DNA from: Ochotona curzoniae
Taxonomy: Eukaryota > Chordata > Mammalia > Lagomorpha > Ochotonidae
Direction: 5' to 3'
Assembly (NCBI RefSeq): GCF_017591425.1
Contig: NW_024466599.1
Location: 75,248,501 to 75,312,500, forward strand
Length of the DNA stretch: 64,000 nucleotides
Below are positions 1 through 11,339 of the stretch, in pieces (position 1 is the first letter of the stretch; each line of letters opens with the position of its first letter). The position numbers were made by a program, and so were the translations under genes. The notes under the pieces were generated by a model. It worked only from the letters and a program-made list of their open reading frames with translations, did no database searches and was not told the DNA's origin.

Positions 1-189
1 TCCAGTGGAAGCCTGTCCTGAATCATTATAGCCATACTTGTCTACATTTCTAATTTCCTCCATGGCCTACATAAAAAAAAAAATACATGCGCAGTACTTA
101 CCACCTCTTCATCTCATATTTTCCCTGTTGTAAAAGGAGAATGTGGCAGCACATTTGGTGCTGTAGCAGAAGAACAGAACTAACTGGAC
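1..189. other. unassigned sequence
   Basis: No gene or family recognised. It contains a short A run near 71-81. It may be the upstream part of the L1 3' fragment that follows. Confidence 0.5.
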
Positions 190-560
190 AACAACCCCTA
201 ACAAAGACAGCAAAAAATCTCGGTGAATGGAGGCAATGGACATTGGGAGGGTGACATCATCCTCAGATCTTGAAATCGGTAGCATTTTAGAACCAGCCAA
301 ACCACTTGGACAGAACTCTCAGAATATGTACACATTGAGACTCCGGGTTGATATGAGGTGGTGGTTCCTCATCCCTGGGTACTGGGACGTATGGAAAGTC
401 ATGAGTGGTTTTCCCCTTTGTCCCACCCCTTCCCCTAGGAACAACAAGAAGCAATAACAAATCTGGAAGCAACGAGTACGCCAGTGTTGCCTAAACCTCA
501 ATCTTTCCCATCCTGATCCACCATGTAATCATTGTAAAAATAAAATGTATTAAAAATTTC
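190..560 (+). mobile_element. L1 3'-UTR terminal fragment
   Basis: This matches, in opposite orientation, the end of the element at 20246-20560. Both carry the block GGTTGATATGAGGTGG or a close variant, then a T/C-rich stretch, then CCCATCCTGATCCACCATGTAA, and finish in an A-rich tail, here near 535-560. Membership in the lagomorph L1 3' UTR is inferred because a homologous module at 14.5-15.0 kb is fused to an L1 terminus. The 5' limit is uncertain. Confidence 0.6.
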
Positions 561-1954
561 ATGTTAGATATATTTTGATGTGTATGTTTATTGTTTCTTT
601 TTTTTTTCAGTAAAATGTGAGAATTTTCTTTCCTGACTTATTGCAAACACAGCACTATCTGGCACAGAGTAGACACTTGGCCAGTACCAACTGACCTGAA
701 TAGGTACATAAGTCCTGCAATGAGGCACAAAATCTACAGCTCTTCCTTTTAGCTTAGATGTATGCTTCGTTCCACGTGAACTTGGTCTGGAAAACAAGTG
801 CAGCTTTATTCACTTCTCACTGGACACACAAATCCAGAAATCTGGCCACACCACCTTCCCTTTGTTTTGCTGTGAACAACATTGACTTGAGGATGTGGCT
901 CAAGTTGAGTCATCTTCCCCTCTTTGCATGAAAGCCACAATTATCTTAGCAGGTAGATCTTGACCAAACACTGCAGAGCCTATGTACAGTTTCTAAGAAG
1001 GAAATTGCTTCTTTTGATATTTCTCCTTCATGCAAAGTGGTGTTGAGGTCTATGATGCAATTGAAATATACAACAGATGATGTTACATCTGCAGAGTCCC
1101 CTTCAACAGGCCAACTTGCCCTGGTGTTTGTCCCATTGGCTCACTGATATAATTGGAAAAAAAATTCTCCATTAAAATAATCCACTTCCTTTACTCTTCA
1201 GTGTGGGCAAGACTGCTTATGTCCCAACCTAAGAATGGTGGGAAGGATACCTGGTCCTCCGCCTTGGTGGGGGCAGTCCAACAGTTGTAGGTTCTACTCT
1301 CCAGTCCCACCAGAAATGATTGGCATTGTACAGGCAGACAGGTGGTATGGGGCCCACAGCTGAGAAATATGGCCCAAGAAGAAAAATTTGCTTTAAAGAT
1401 GCATGGTAGGAAAAATGCAGAAAATAAGATGTTGTGTAGAAAAACATGCACGATTCTTCTTAGTGGCACAGTGCTGTGTTGGCTTGGGTCTACCATTTAA
1501 AATGGAACTCTAACTGGCTCTTTTTCATTTGATGCATCAGATTTGAAAACAAACCATCATTTTCAATGTATAAAAAACAGTCTCAAATGCACGATGCTTA
1601 ACACCTACTAAGCAGTGAGGATGACTGAGGATTTCAACATTTGTTTCCTCAGCAATGACTGATTTTCAAAAAGAAGTAAAAGCATGTCACACCTGTGTGC
1701 AAAGGCTTGTACAGACTTCACATAGCCGTCTGTTCATTGGTGGCCACGTGTTGCGGCTGAGGAGGAGCAGAGCGAATGAAAGGATGCAATTCTTGTTCTC
1801 ATGCGGCAAGTGGGAGAAAAGCATCAAACAAACTGACATATAAATAAATCACACACACGATTACCAATTGTGAAAGAGAGCATGGATGTTGCAGGGGCTG
1901 TGAGCTGCCTTGTGTCCGAGCGAGAAATCAGATCTTCTTAAGGGAAGCAGAACA
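561..1954. other. unassigned low-repeat DNA
   Basis: I recognise no repeat family or exon here. There is a T run at about 598-609. Short frames exist on both strands (for example 1191-1496 minus) but show no known domain and overlap one another, so none is called as a gene. Confidence 0.5.
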
Positions 1955-2375
1955 CTCATTTCCTTCAAGAAACACACACACACTACACCCATACAAAACA
2001 TAAGCACATATGTAAACTTGCAACACATACAGCACACACATAGAAACATGTTCATTCAACATACATATGTAACTATGAAACTTGTGATGCATATAAAACA
2101 TACATGCATAAAAAGATATAAACACCACGCAGACAAAGCACATGTACTTACAAAATCTATGTGCACACACCACAAGCACACAAACATAAACCAAATATAA
2201 ATTCACACATAAAAGATACACAGATGTACAGACTTAAACACACATGCACACAGAACCCACATATAGATACAGCATACACAAATGCACAGACGTGAGAACA
2301 CATACATGTATCATAAAACAAACAGATGCATATACATATAAACACACACAATCACACACAGACCCATGCACACAC
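1955..2375. repeat. degenerate AC-rich tract
   Basis: About 420 bp in which the plus strand is dominated by A and C, with many ACACAC and ACATAC words and few G. It is not a pure (CA)n microsatellite but a decayed or interrupted array. The open frames on the minus strand here are rich in V, C, M and F only because of GTGTGT composition. Confidence 0.85.
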
Positions 2376-3480
2376 TAAGGGCCTCGGGGAGTGTGTCTAT
2401 CTTGGAAGAATCTTCTAGGAGATCAATGGTGAAGGTCAAAGCTGTAGAAACTTTCTGGTAACGTTAGGACCAGGTCTGTTAGCCACAGTGGGGTGTGCAT
2501 GGAGCTGCAGAGCTTAAGGTCCCAGGAGATGCTGCAGGTCCTTCATGGAGAGGTCTTCCAAGTTAGTGTCACATGCATCCCCCGGGGTTGTGGTGTGCCT
2601 GGGAAGACCATGTGAGCAGCCATGTCCACATGCCAGCAGCCTATACTATTCTATGGTCAACTTATTGTGGGATCAGAAGTGCTAGGGGAGGACCCAGTGT
2701 CCCCAAAGCTCCAAAGGAAAAAAAAATCAGGCCAGAGAGGATAAGAGTGTTGGGGCTGGCATCTGAGAGGAGAGCAGCATTTGGGCAGGTACCACTGGCC
2801 GAGCCGGAGGCAGGCAGACATGTCCTCCAGGCATCTCCCGCACAGATAGCTCTGGAAAGCATAGCAGAGGAAGCCCCCCTGCAGTGGTGTGGAAAGAGCG
2901 TTCTTTCTTCTTCACCATCACACTGAACAATGCATGCAGTGGCCCATTTTGTACACACTGTGTTGGTCTCCAATGGAGCAACTGGAATGCAAACACATCG
3001 AAATTTGGTACCGCCTTTCATCCTTTACCAAAGCACACACATGCGTCTTATGAATATACAGATGTTTCATGTCCTTCCCTCTCAGTTTCAAGTTTACAAT
3101 CTACTTTCCCATTGAGGTATTCTTAGCTAATATATTCTCAACCTTATTCTGATGTTATCCATACGTGCTTCTCTGCAAAACCAATAGGTGGACACCGAAC
3201 TTCAATTTCCATTGTAGCTTAACAAGCTTCTCCTGGACTCCGGATTTGTCACACTGATTTCTACTTTGCGAGTATGGTAGCAGGTGGCTTACTGGCAGGG
3301 GTGTTCTGGGAGATATGCTGTCAGCTGACTTTGTCATTGCACGAACATTGTAGAGGGCGTCCCAAGGCACAGGCCCTTGAGCTGGGCAACCCAACGTGGC
3401 CCCTTGACACCATCAGGAAACTTGGAAAATACACAGTCAGCTTTTTCTGTAACAAGGATGGCCCTTTAAGGATCAATAGC
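2376..3480. other. unassigned DNA
   Basis: No recognised repeat. A 117-residue plus frame (2573-2926) overlaps a 119-residue minus frame (2662-3021). Neither has a domain I recognise, so I do not call a gene. Confidence 0.45.
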
Positions 3481-3749
3481 AACGTGTAGTAAATACATAA
3501 GTCAGGGCAGTACCATTGATCATCAAATGTTCCGACTCACTGCCACATGCTCTGCTTTTGCATCATAGGCGGGGCTGCAAGCGTGTTTATGCCAACATCC
3601 CTCCCACACACACACACACAATCCTATGCTGTGCTGCAATCTTTTGAGGAGTACTACATCGCTAGGTGACAGCACCCCACTGTAATCTTAGGTGACTGCT
3701 GTCTGATGCAATCCGCTGATGGCTGAGCAGTTACGTGGTTTATGACTGT
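3481..3749 (+). mobile_element. MER2-like (Tigger/pogo) DNA transposon remnant
   Basis: Several blocks resemble the 3' part of mammalian MER2 as I remember it: GTGTAGTAAATACATAA at the start, a short CA run, a segment around ATCGCTAGGTGACAGCA, a CTGTAATCTTA block, and the terminal ATGACTGTA at 3741-3749, which fits a Tigger-type terminal repeat. No transposase frame remains. It is a non-autonomous fossil; the 5' half is missing. Confidence 0.75.
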
Positions 3750-4689
3750 ACATACTTGTTTGAACTACTGAAGATGTAGCATAGATTTGATTCATGTCTG
3801 TGGATGGGAACTTCACATTTTATCAGAAGTGCCTCTGATAAGAAGGAGTCTGCACCCTGGAAAGCTGTGACTCTTTGGTGCGGGGGCTCTCTGGGGTCCC
3901 GCGTGGGCTGCCGTGGGCGCTGGGATAGGAACCTAAGTGAGCGTGGGGTCTGGAAGGCTTCAGAGCAGCACCTGGCAAGCTGAGACCTCAAAGGGAGGGA
4001 ATGGCATTCTCAGCCGTGGCAGCTGCACACTGAGCACGGACGAGACGTGACTGCCTGAGCCACATGGGGCTTCCATGGGCCTCCTGAGATGGGGCACAAG
4101 GAAGCCACGAGGCCAGAGTAGGAACCCCTAGAGCAGCAAATAAGCTGGTTGTGAAAGGGAAGAGGAAAGAGAAAGGAGACCCCCTAGATTCCTTCCTGAG
4201 TAAATATTTAGGTAAAATCTATGTCATCACCAATCAAATCATTCTTGAAGATATTTAAAATCCATTGCGTCCCTTTATGTGGTTCTAGTCATCTCAGGGG
4301 ATAATAATTAAAAGTTTAGTTTTCCCAGTATTTACTGCTTCTATCTCACCATGACAAGCAAGATGCTCTTCTAAAAATGCAACACTTTCAATTTAACCTG
4401 GAGTTAAGACCTATGAAAAACAGGTGTGAGATCCAAATCCTACTGAGCCTTTTGGGCCTGGGATGTGTCCTGAAAGAACCCCAAGTCCCAAAGCAGTTTA
4501 TAATACCACAGATCAACTGTTAGGCTCTTTCATCCAGATCCAGTGTGAGCTATTCAATAGGCCACTAAAACGTATTCTATCTGCATATATCACAGAATAT
4601 TCACTCTAATTATGGGCTTGTGCTTCTGTATTCTCATGGACTATGTGAAGGTTAGAGCATCTGCATTTGTAGAAGTCTGTATTTCTCTT
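3750..4689. other. unassigned DNA, AT-rich single-copy-looking part
   Basis: Nothing coding is supported. The 4200-4560 part is AT-rich, free of recognised repeats and of mixed composition, as conserved non-coding elements often are. Conservation cannot be judged from one sequence. Confidence 0.4.
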
Positions 4690-4912
4690 GTATCTGCCCC
4701 AATCTGGTGCCTCACTCCTCCAATGATCGCAACAGCCAGGGCTGTCCCCATCCTGGCTTCCCACATGGATCACCAGAGCCATCTTCCTCTGCCGTCCCAA
4801 GAGCGTCATTAGGAGGGAGCTGGACTGGAAGTAGAGTAGCTGAGACTGGAACCATTGCTTCCTTATGGGTTGCTGGTATTGCAAATGACCACAGTGCTGC
4901 CCCCAGGTTTCA
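4690..4912 (-). mobile_element. old CSINE-related fragment
   Basis: Reads as a diverged minus-strand SINE body: CCAATGATCGCAACAGCC corresponds to the region before the tail, GGAGCTGGACTGGAAGTAGAG to the central block, and GAGACTGGAACC to the B-box side. Ends and tail are eroded. Confidence 0.6.
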
Positions 4913-4984
4913 CTAAGATATAACTGATAAATACAAAACTATGTACATTTCCTCCCTCTCTCTTTCAGATAAGTGGCGATGACA

Positions 4985-5690
4985 GGGAATGTCTGGCTAG
5001 GATGTACCACCACAGCTTCCAGGCAACCACATACCACTGGGCAGCGAGAGGGCTACAGATTACCCAGAGAAGGGGGTCTGGGGGCCTCCTGGGCTGGGAG
5101 CAGCTGAGAGCATGCTTGACAGGGGGGGGAATGACTTCCAGGGTCTTTCACAGACCAGGCTTACTACATTTGCAGGACTGGAACTTCTCAGTTGCTAATG
5201 TCTGGGCTGAGCACAGCATGTCCAGATGCACATGGGGGACACGACAGCCAGCTCATCTAGGCCAGCTGGGAATGTTGACTGCCTGGTCAGAGAATGGAAA
5301 GCAGAACAGGTCGGACAACTTTCCTGGCCAAGCTTTGCAGCATGTTCTTGGGAATGGACATACTCGGTTGGACTTTGTCAACTAATAGATCTTGGACAGA
5401 CTTTCTTGAACCCTGGAGCAATGAAACCAGCAGCTACTCAGAACTATCAACATCACTCAAGGGGTCGGTCTCCAATATGTCATCAGATGACTGTCCCCCA
5501 TTCCTGGGTGCTTTGACAAAAAGGAACTGTCCCCTCCCCGATTTCCCTTGTGGACACTGGAGAAGAAAAATCTGAAATATATCCCCATCACCCTTCTCCT
5601 CACCCAAACCTCCCCACCCTAATCAGAGGCCCACATAGGCATGTAACCCCACCCAACTATGAAAGCAATATTAAAAAACTAAAAAATACA
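4985..5690 (+). mobile_element. L1 3'-UTR fragment
   Basis: The first 200 bp match 22735-22930 in the same orientation: both have the GGGCTACAGATTACC type block, GGGATCTGGGG/GGGGTCTGGGGG, a GGGAACAGCTGAG or GGGAGCAGCTGAG block and a GGTCTTCCACAAACCAG or close variant. The end has CCACCCTAATCAG followed by an A-rich tail, as in the copy at 190-560. No ORF remains. Confidence 0.65.
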
Positions 5691-6717
5691 CGAACATATT
5701 TTATATACGATTAGTTTTGGAATTCATAAAATATAAAAACACTAAAATGTAATTTGTTAAAGGTGATTTTGAGCTCAAGAACAAAATAGTATGTATAATT
5801 CAAGTCGAATTTATTCATTTTCAAAGAACAGCAGAGCAGTCATGGCATTTGTGATGGAATTTTCAAGGCCATTAGCATTGTCATGCATATCCAATTTGGT
5901 ATTTAAGGAGGTTGACATAATGATATATATCGTAGACATTTACTGAAACATTTATAAATGTTAACTTGGCTGCTTTCCTTATGACTTTGGCTTTGTTTTG
6001 TTTGCAGTTCTAGCTTGGGCCCAAGAGCTGTGGAGTCAGTCCGCCTGGAGTCAAGTGCGCATGCCGGCCTCCACTGCGTCTGTGACCACATTTGACCTGC
6101 CACAGCCTCTGTTTCATAAACAGCAGAACAGCGAGCCTGCTACCTTTTAATCCCCTGTGGGTGATTTGGAGCTCCAAAGATATGGAAAGCTCAGATCCTG
6201 CAGGCAAACCCTGACTGAGGCCAACGGGAGGCCACTTGCGATCGATCCAGCGAAGATAAACATCACATGTTTCCACCCCGGTCAGCTCCCTGGGTGAGGT
6301 GCTTTCCCAACACTGCTGGGAGTCTCCAGTGATGTATGACACATATACACTATTTCCACTCTACACTTGGAACATTTCTGAATCCTGAAACTCACTGAGT
6401 CCAAAGACTTTCCACGAAGGTCTTTGCACCTGTAATGCCATTCTCCAAGGGCTGGAAAATGGCAGAGTCAGTGAGCACACAGTGTGTGATCAGAGTCCTG
6501 CCTGGTACCTGGTCATCATTCGTGTGTCAGCCAGCGAGGCTGGCCTCTGTTAGAATTCTTCCCCAGAGTTCTCCGAAGCTCCCAGATCCCAGAGCCCATT
6601 GCTCCTTCTCTTCTTCCCTCCCCTCACCCTGTGACCATCACTTCCAACTGTACCATTCTGGGTTACTCAGATGGCCACCAACTACCCGCCACCTTTCAAA
6701 TTTCAGATTTATTTATT
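5691..6717. other. unassigned DNA
   Basis: AT-rich first third, more balanced after 6000. No known repeat or exon recognised. Short frames on both strands overlap each other. Confidence 0.45.
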
Positions 6718-7024
6718 GGGCCTGATGTGATAACCTAGCGGCTAAAGTCTTCACCTTGCATATGCCAGGATCCCATATAGGTGCCGGTTCTAATCCTAGC
6801 AGCTCCACTTCCCATCCAGCTCCCTGCTTGTGGCCTGAGAAAACCCTTGAGGATGACCCAAAGCCTTGGGACCCTGCACCCATATGGGAGACCCGAGAGA
6901 GGCTCCTGGCTCCTGGCTTCAGATTGGCTCAGCTGTGGCCATTATAGCCACTTGGGGAGTGAGTCAATGGACAGAAGATCTTCCTCTCTGTATATCTTTC
7001 TGATTAAAAATAAATAAATCTTTT
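6718..7024 (+). mobile_element. CSINE, full length
   Basis: tRNA-derived head starting GGGCCTGATGTG, GGTTCTAATCC B box, the central GCTCCCTGCTTGTGGCCTG block, CTTCCTCTCTGTATATC, and an AAATAAATAAATC tail. The A box is weakened. It sits head-to-tail beside an opposite-strand copy that starts about 30 bp later, so the pair could form a hairpin if transcribed through. Confidence 0.92.
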
Positions 7025-7054
7025 AAATTAAAAAATTAAAATAAATAAATATAT

Positions 7055-7342
7055 TTTTTAATGATTTATTTTATTTTTGTTGCAAAGTCAGATATACAGA
7101 GAGGAGGAGAGACAGAGAGGAGGATCTGATGCACCACTCCTTAAGAGGCCACAATGGCCAGAACTGAGCCAACCTGAAGCCAGGAGCCATGAGCCTCCTC
7201 TGGCCTCCCACGTGGGCGCAGGGTCCTAAAGCTTTGGGCCATCCTTTACTGCTTTTTCAGGCCAGGAGCTAGATGAGAAGTGGGGCTGCTGGAATGAGAG
7301 CCAGCGCCCATAGGGGATCCCGGCACGTGCAAGGCAACCAAT
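7055..7342 (-). mobile_element. CSINE, nearly full length
   Basis: Antisense copy: tail complement TTTATTTTATTTTTGTTGC, then CAGATATACAGAGAGGAGG, the central block, and GCGCCCATAGGGGATCC. The head ends near GTGCAAGGCAACC. It is inverted relative to the SINE just upstream. Confidence 0.88.
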
Positions 7343-7389
7343 TCAGTTTTAAATCATAGATTTGAACCTCCAAGCTTTCTTTTACAAAC

Positions 7390-7650
7390 AAACTTTACAT
7401 TAAAAAAATTTTTTTTTCAAAAGGTAGGAAAAGGGAGAGGGAAAAAAGACAGACAAGAGAGAGAGAGAGAGAGAGAGAATAAAAGTTCCCATCTGCTACA
7501 ATATCCAGGGTATTAGAACTTAGAGCCAAGAATTCCATCTAGGTCTGCTACAGATGTGGCATGAGCCAGTCCCACCTGCTGCCTTCCAGGTGCACATTGA
7601 TAGGATGCTAATGCGACACGAGTGTCCTAAACACCCACTCTGAGACTTCA
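7390..7650 (-). mobile_element. older CSINE-related SINE with (GA)n
   Basis: A diverged antisense SINE with a longer purine tract. The tail-side region contains (GA)n at about 7455-7479, then GTTCCCATCTGCTAC, a CCAGGTGCACATTGATAGGA block seen in older lagomorph SINE variants, and a head remnant GTGTCCTAAACACCC. Confidence 0.65.
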
Positions 7651-7859
7651 TGATTCTTTGGTTTTAGACTTGACTGATGATGGAAAGTACCACACATTAG
7701 GATTCTGCTCACCTCCATCACAAACTGCCTCCCCCTCCATCTCCGCAGGAGGATTATAGCTCTACATTTTCCCTTCGGATGGTAATCCTTGTAATTTTAA
7801 TCAGCATTCTTCAATTTTTATTTCTTGTTCTATGTATCTCAGACATGATCTCTTGTCTC

Positions 7860-8170
7860 CCACTGTCCTCATCCGTTTGTACTGTTACAAAGACTGGATC
7901 ATTTATAAAGAATAAGTGTGTAAGTGTTACAATTCTGGAGGCTGAGAAGTTCCAAGCTAAGGTACCAGCAGATTCAGCTGTCTGATGAGAGCTGCTCTTT
8001 GCTTCCAAGAAGGGTAGTAGATCTGCCCTTCCATTACAAAAGTTTTAAATCCATTTGCCAGGAAGAGTCCTCATGGACCAGACACCTTTTGAAGGTCCCA
8101 CCTGTTCATACTACCGTGTCGCTGTTTGTTTCAAAGCCTTCATTTCAGAAGAGACACATTTATCTATAGC
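7860..8170 (-). mobile_element. MaLR-like LTR fragment (tentative)
   Basis: The sequence TTTGTACTGTTACAAAGACTG, ATCATTTATAAAG and ACAATTCTGGAGGCTGAGAAG resembles, in antisense, the end of mammalian MaLR/THE1-type LTRs, which read CTGCTATAAC...TTTATAAAG...CACAGTTCTGGAGGC. The rest is decayed. The family call is from memory. Confidence 0.5.
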
Positions 8171-8499
8171 ACCTACTTTACAAGATAAAGTATTTTGGTT
8201 CCCTTACTCCCATGTTTCTTCTATCTCTTCTCTGGTTCTTTACTCCCAGCAAAATGAGTGTCTTTGAAATGGTTAAGGCTAAATTCAGCCTCATTGGACC
8301 ATTTCCTAGTGAAACAGTACAGGTGTAGCTGTCACTGAGTCAGGATGAGACCAACATGCCAATACAGGTGTGAGATGGGAAAGAACCAGCAATGATGAGG
8401 AACAGTGGTAAGCTGTGACTGGGGAAATGCCAGGAGCAGAGACAAATTCCTAAGGTAGATTTCACCTAATCTGTGCAGCTGCTGATGAGACAGAAGCAC
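8171..8499. other. unassigned DNA
   Basis: No repeat family or exon recognised in this stretch between the LTR fragment and the MIR. Confidence 0.45.
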
Positions 8500-8640
8500 G
8501 GGATTTTGAAGTCCAATTGACCTCTCTCATCTTACAGATGAAAAAGGTGGAAATTCAAAGGAACCAATTGACTTGGGCCAAATCACAAATACACTATCTT
8601 TGGTGATACTTGAGCTATGGCAGGACCTAGTGTGTCCTGA
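8500..8640 (+). mobile_element. MIR core fragment
   Basis: CTTACAGATGAAAAAGGTGG followed by GACTTGGGCCAAATCACA fits the MIR core, whose usual form is TTTACAGATGAGGAAACTGAGG...GACTTGCCCAAGGTCACA. Ends are eroded. Confidence 0.7.
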
Positions 8641-8809
8641 AGGCCCCAGTTGCAATGAGAGTCTCTTTCTTCCCCTCCCTCAAAGCCAGAACAGCGTCTG
8701 TGCACTGAGAAGCTCATTGCGCATGTTCTAACGTATGTTTTATAGCAACTGTCCTTCAGATGAGTTTCCCAAGAGAGATGTATCTATGACAACTACATAC
8801 ACACCATGC

Positions 8810-9235
8810 ATCAGCCCATTTTATATTGCTATAACAAGATATAGGAAGCTGGTTATTTATTAAGAAAAGTTGAGTAACTGGCTCACAGTTTTGAAGATTG
8901 AAAGGCCTAAAGATCAGGCAACCCCACCTATTGGGTCTGTGGTGAGGCTCTGGATCATGGCAGGAGCAAGTGAGGAAGGAGTCCTGTGGTAAGAAAGGAA
9001 GCAGGGAATTGCTTCTCGTTCTCTTGGCTAAGATCAAGTGTAGAAAGGAAGAAGGGAGTCAGGGACCACCCTTACTCGTTCACAACTTTCTTTCAGAAAA
9101 ACAACCCACTCTGCATGATGACTAACATGAGAGCCCTCTTGGGGCACAGCAACAGGGCCCTATCTACCCTCCATAGGCCCCACCACCTCTCAAAAATGTT
9201 GGATTAATATGCAATACTGCATATCTTAAGGACTA
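8810..9235 (-). mobile_element. MaLR-like LTR, interrupted
   Basis: CAGCCCATTTTATATTGCTA, GGTTATTTATTAAGAAAAG, TGGCTCACAGTTTTG and later CCATAGGCCCCACCACCTC fit an antisense MaLR-type LTR. The outer end seems to resume at about 9946-9988 (GAATTCTTGGGGGACAC), after an old L1, so the L1 probably inserted into it. Confidence 0.55.
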
Positions 9236-9259
9236 CAGTGCCATACACACACACACACC

Positions 9260-9915
9260 ACTGATAAAACCTGGCAGTTAGTCTTTCCACTTCCTTATTT
9301 GTGTTTGGAGCCAACCACCTCCTCTGTTCCAGTTCTTTAAACAGAATATAATACATTACCTTGAGGTGTAGTCACTACACTGTGCTTAAAAAAACTCTAT
9401 TGCATTCACCCTTCTGCATTTTTGCATCCACTATTCAATCTTTCCGATCCTTTAGTAAGACTACTTTAAAAATCAGATAGAACATATTTACATATACTAC
9501 TCTTACTGTTTTCACTTCTACTTATGAAAGAACAAACAGTATTATCTTGCTGTGTGTGGCTATTTTCACTTAATACGATGATCTCCTGTTCCATCTATTT
9601 TGGTTTAAATGTCACAATTTCATTATTGATTATGGATGGATAATATTCCAGTGTGCATATGTACCATATTTTCATGATCCATTCACCCACTATTGGGTAT
9701 CTAGGCTGATTCCATAGCTTGGTTTTTGTGAGCAATATCATGCAATGAACGTGGGACTGGAGGTATCTCTTTCACAAGCTTATTTCATTTCCTTTGGATA
9801 TATTCCCCGGGGGTGGGGGGTAGCTGGCTTTGTGGTTGATCTGGTTTTAGTTTCTTAAGTATCCTGTTCTCTATAATGGCTATGCTGATTTGCATTCACT
9901 CTTGCAAGTTCCACT
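9260..9915 (-). mobile_element. old L1 (L1M-type) 3' region, antisense
   Basis: Reads as antisense ORF2 end and 3' UTR of an old L1: TTTTCACTTAATACGATG, GTTCCATCTATTTTGG, GATGGATAATATTCCAGTGTG, CATATGTACCATATTTTC and CATTCACCCACTATTGGG are the familiar blocks in the expected order, followed by TTGGATATATTCCC. No open frame survives. Confidence 0.8.
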
Positions 9916-9945
9916 AGCTCCTGACTTTGCCACACAAACTTCTAG

Positions 9946-9988
9946 CACATGAATTCTTGGGGGACACTCTCATATCCGTGCCACAATA
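9946..9988 (-). mobile_element. resumed end of MaLR-like LTR
   Basis: ATGAATTCTTGGGGGACAC then TGCCACAATAAC resembles the outer LTR end expected after the PyCACCTC block left at about 9190. It is the second piece of the LTR at 8810-9235. Confidence 0.4.
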
Positions 9989-10981
9989 ACGTATAAAGCC
10001 CCACACTGTGGCATTTACACAACCACATAATCCTATTTACCTGAGAACTTACACACTACATATAAGGTCAAGTAGCAGAAAGATGGTTATTACTTTTACA
10101 AGTGGACTAATGCATATATCTTGTGCCTTTTTAGAAGGAAACATAAGTAGGCATCATGATAAGTTGGCACAGAGCAGGGGGGACCCCAGAGTGGAGCAGG
10201 CAGACAGGAGGAGGCTTGTATCCCAACCCTGAAGTCTCCCAGATCCTCACCAAGGACTATCAGTACGAGCTCCGAGGACTACATCCCAACCACCAAGGAA
10301 TTGGAGTGCCTTCGGAAGCTGAGAACTCTGAGGTCACCCACCTCCATTTGGATCTCCCACATGGGATGGAAGAGGCCGCTTGCAGGATCCAAGGTCATCA
10401 GAACGACAACCAGGAGCACTGAGCAGTCTGCAGATACAAAACAGTAAACTTCCATCGGGACTAGGGAGAGGAGCTTTCTCTGGTTCTTGCCTGGTGCCGA
10501 CTTTGGGTCCCCACCCGCTCTCGTAATGACCATCAGGATCACTCCAGAAACCCCACAAAACGAAATAACAAATAAACAAATAAATAAAAAAAACCTAGAA
10601 TAGATAGAGAACAGCAAGGAAAGCTTGGAAACAAGAAACAGGCAGTGAGGATGCACTTATAACTCACTGGGTGGGACACAAAGATTAGTTGCTCCTCACT
10701 GGGGTATTGAAGATTTCTTTGCATACCCCTCCTAAAACTGTTCACCTAAACTGTTGACATATGTCTTGTTACAGTTATAGAGTTAGACTACCCGAAAAAC
10801 AGCCAGGTTCTGTAAAACCATGCTTCAATGCTATAAACTGTAAATACTAAAGTTAAAATAGACATGAGACAGCTGAATAGTAATCTATAGCCATTGTAAG
10901 GTGTATAGAACCCAGTTGTATATAGACTAATAATTGTAATGTCAATGTGGAAGTCATAGGATGTGGTTCAGAGCTTGCACT

Positions 10982-10983
<2 letters not shown>

Positions 10984-11013
<30 letters not shown>
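10984..11013. repeat. (CT)n microsatellite
   Basis: Uninterrupted run of CT dinucleotides inside the L1 3' UTR. On the minus strand it creates an artificial RE-rich peptide. Confidence 0.95.
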
Positions 11014-11019
<6 letters not shown>

Positions 11020-11249
11020 ATACTGGTTACACAATACCATGTCAACTAATTCCATTATGTTGTAAATTGTTACTGATGTAATGTCGGGGCTTTTAATTGA
11101 TTGGGATGATACTCTGTCAGCTCTACCTCCCCAAGAAACTGTTGGACTTGTCTGGACAATAAGATGCTGGACTCCATGCTTTGTAGATGCTTGCAAGGAG
11201 TGAATCTCAGCTGAATTTGAACTGCGGTAATGCAACAAGAATCCATCAT

Positions 11250-11269
11250 GGGGTGGGGAGGGGAGGGGG
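11250..11269 (+). other. G-quadruplex motif in L1 3' UTR
   Basis: Four runs of four or five G separated by single bases (T, A, A): GGGGTGGGGAGGGGAGGGGG. This meets the strict G3+N1-7 rule with one-base loops, usually the most stable type. It lies about 65 bp before the L1 end, the place where other mammalian L1 3' UTRs also carry a G-rich polypurine tract. Confidence 0.85.
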
Positions 11270-11339
11270 AAATCCCAGTGCCTATAAAGCTGTGTCACAT
11301 AAAGCAATGTAATCAATTTTAAAAAAAGAAATAACATAT

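Larger units (their letters stand above)
10140..11336 (+). mobile_element. L1 3' UTR, long subfamily
   Basis: The 3' half (about 11015-11330) is collinear with 50450-50800: TTTAACATACTGGTTAC, a GTCGGGGCTTTTAATTGA block, GACAATAAGATGCTGGACTC, a G-rich tract, and a terminal TATAAAGCTGTGTCACATAA before the A tail. The first 800 bp is probably upstream 3' UTR of the same element. A short CT microsatellite lies at 10987-11013. No ORF2 remains. Confidence 0.7.

Noticed and set aside
2573..3021. Possible GC-richer exon or retro-copy
   Set aside because: Open frames on both strands overlap, no domain or homologous protein recognised, no splice-site support.
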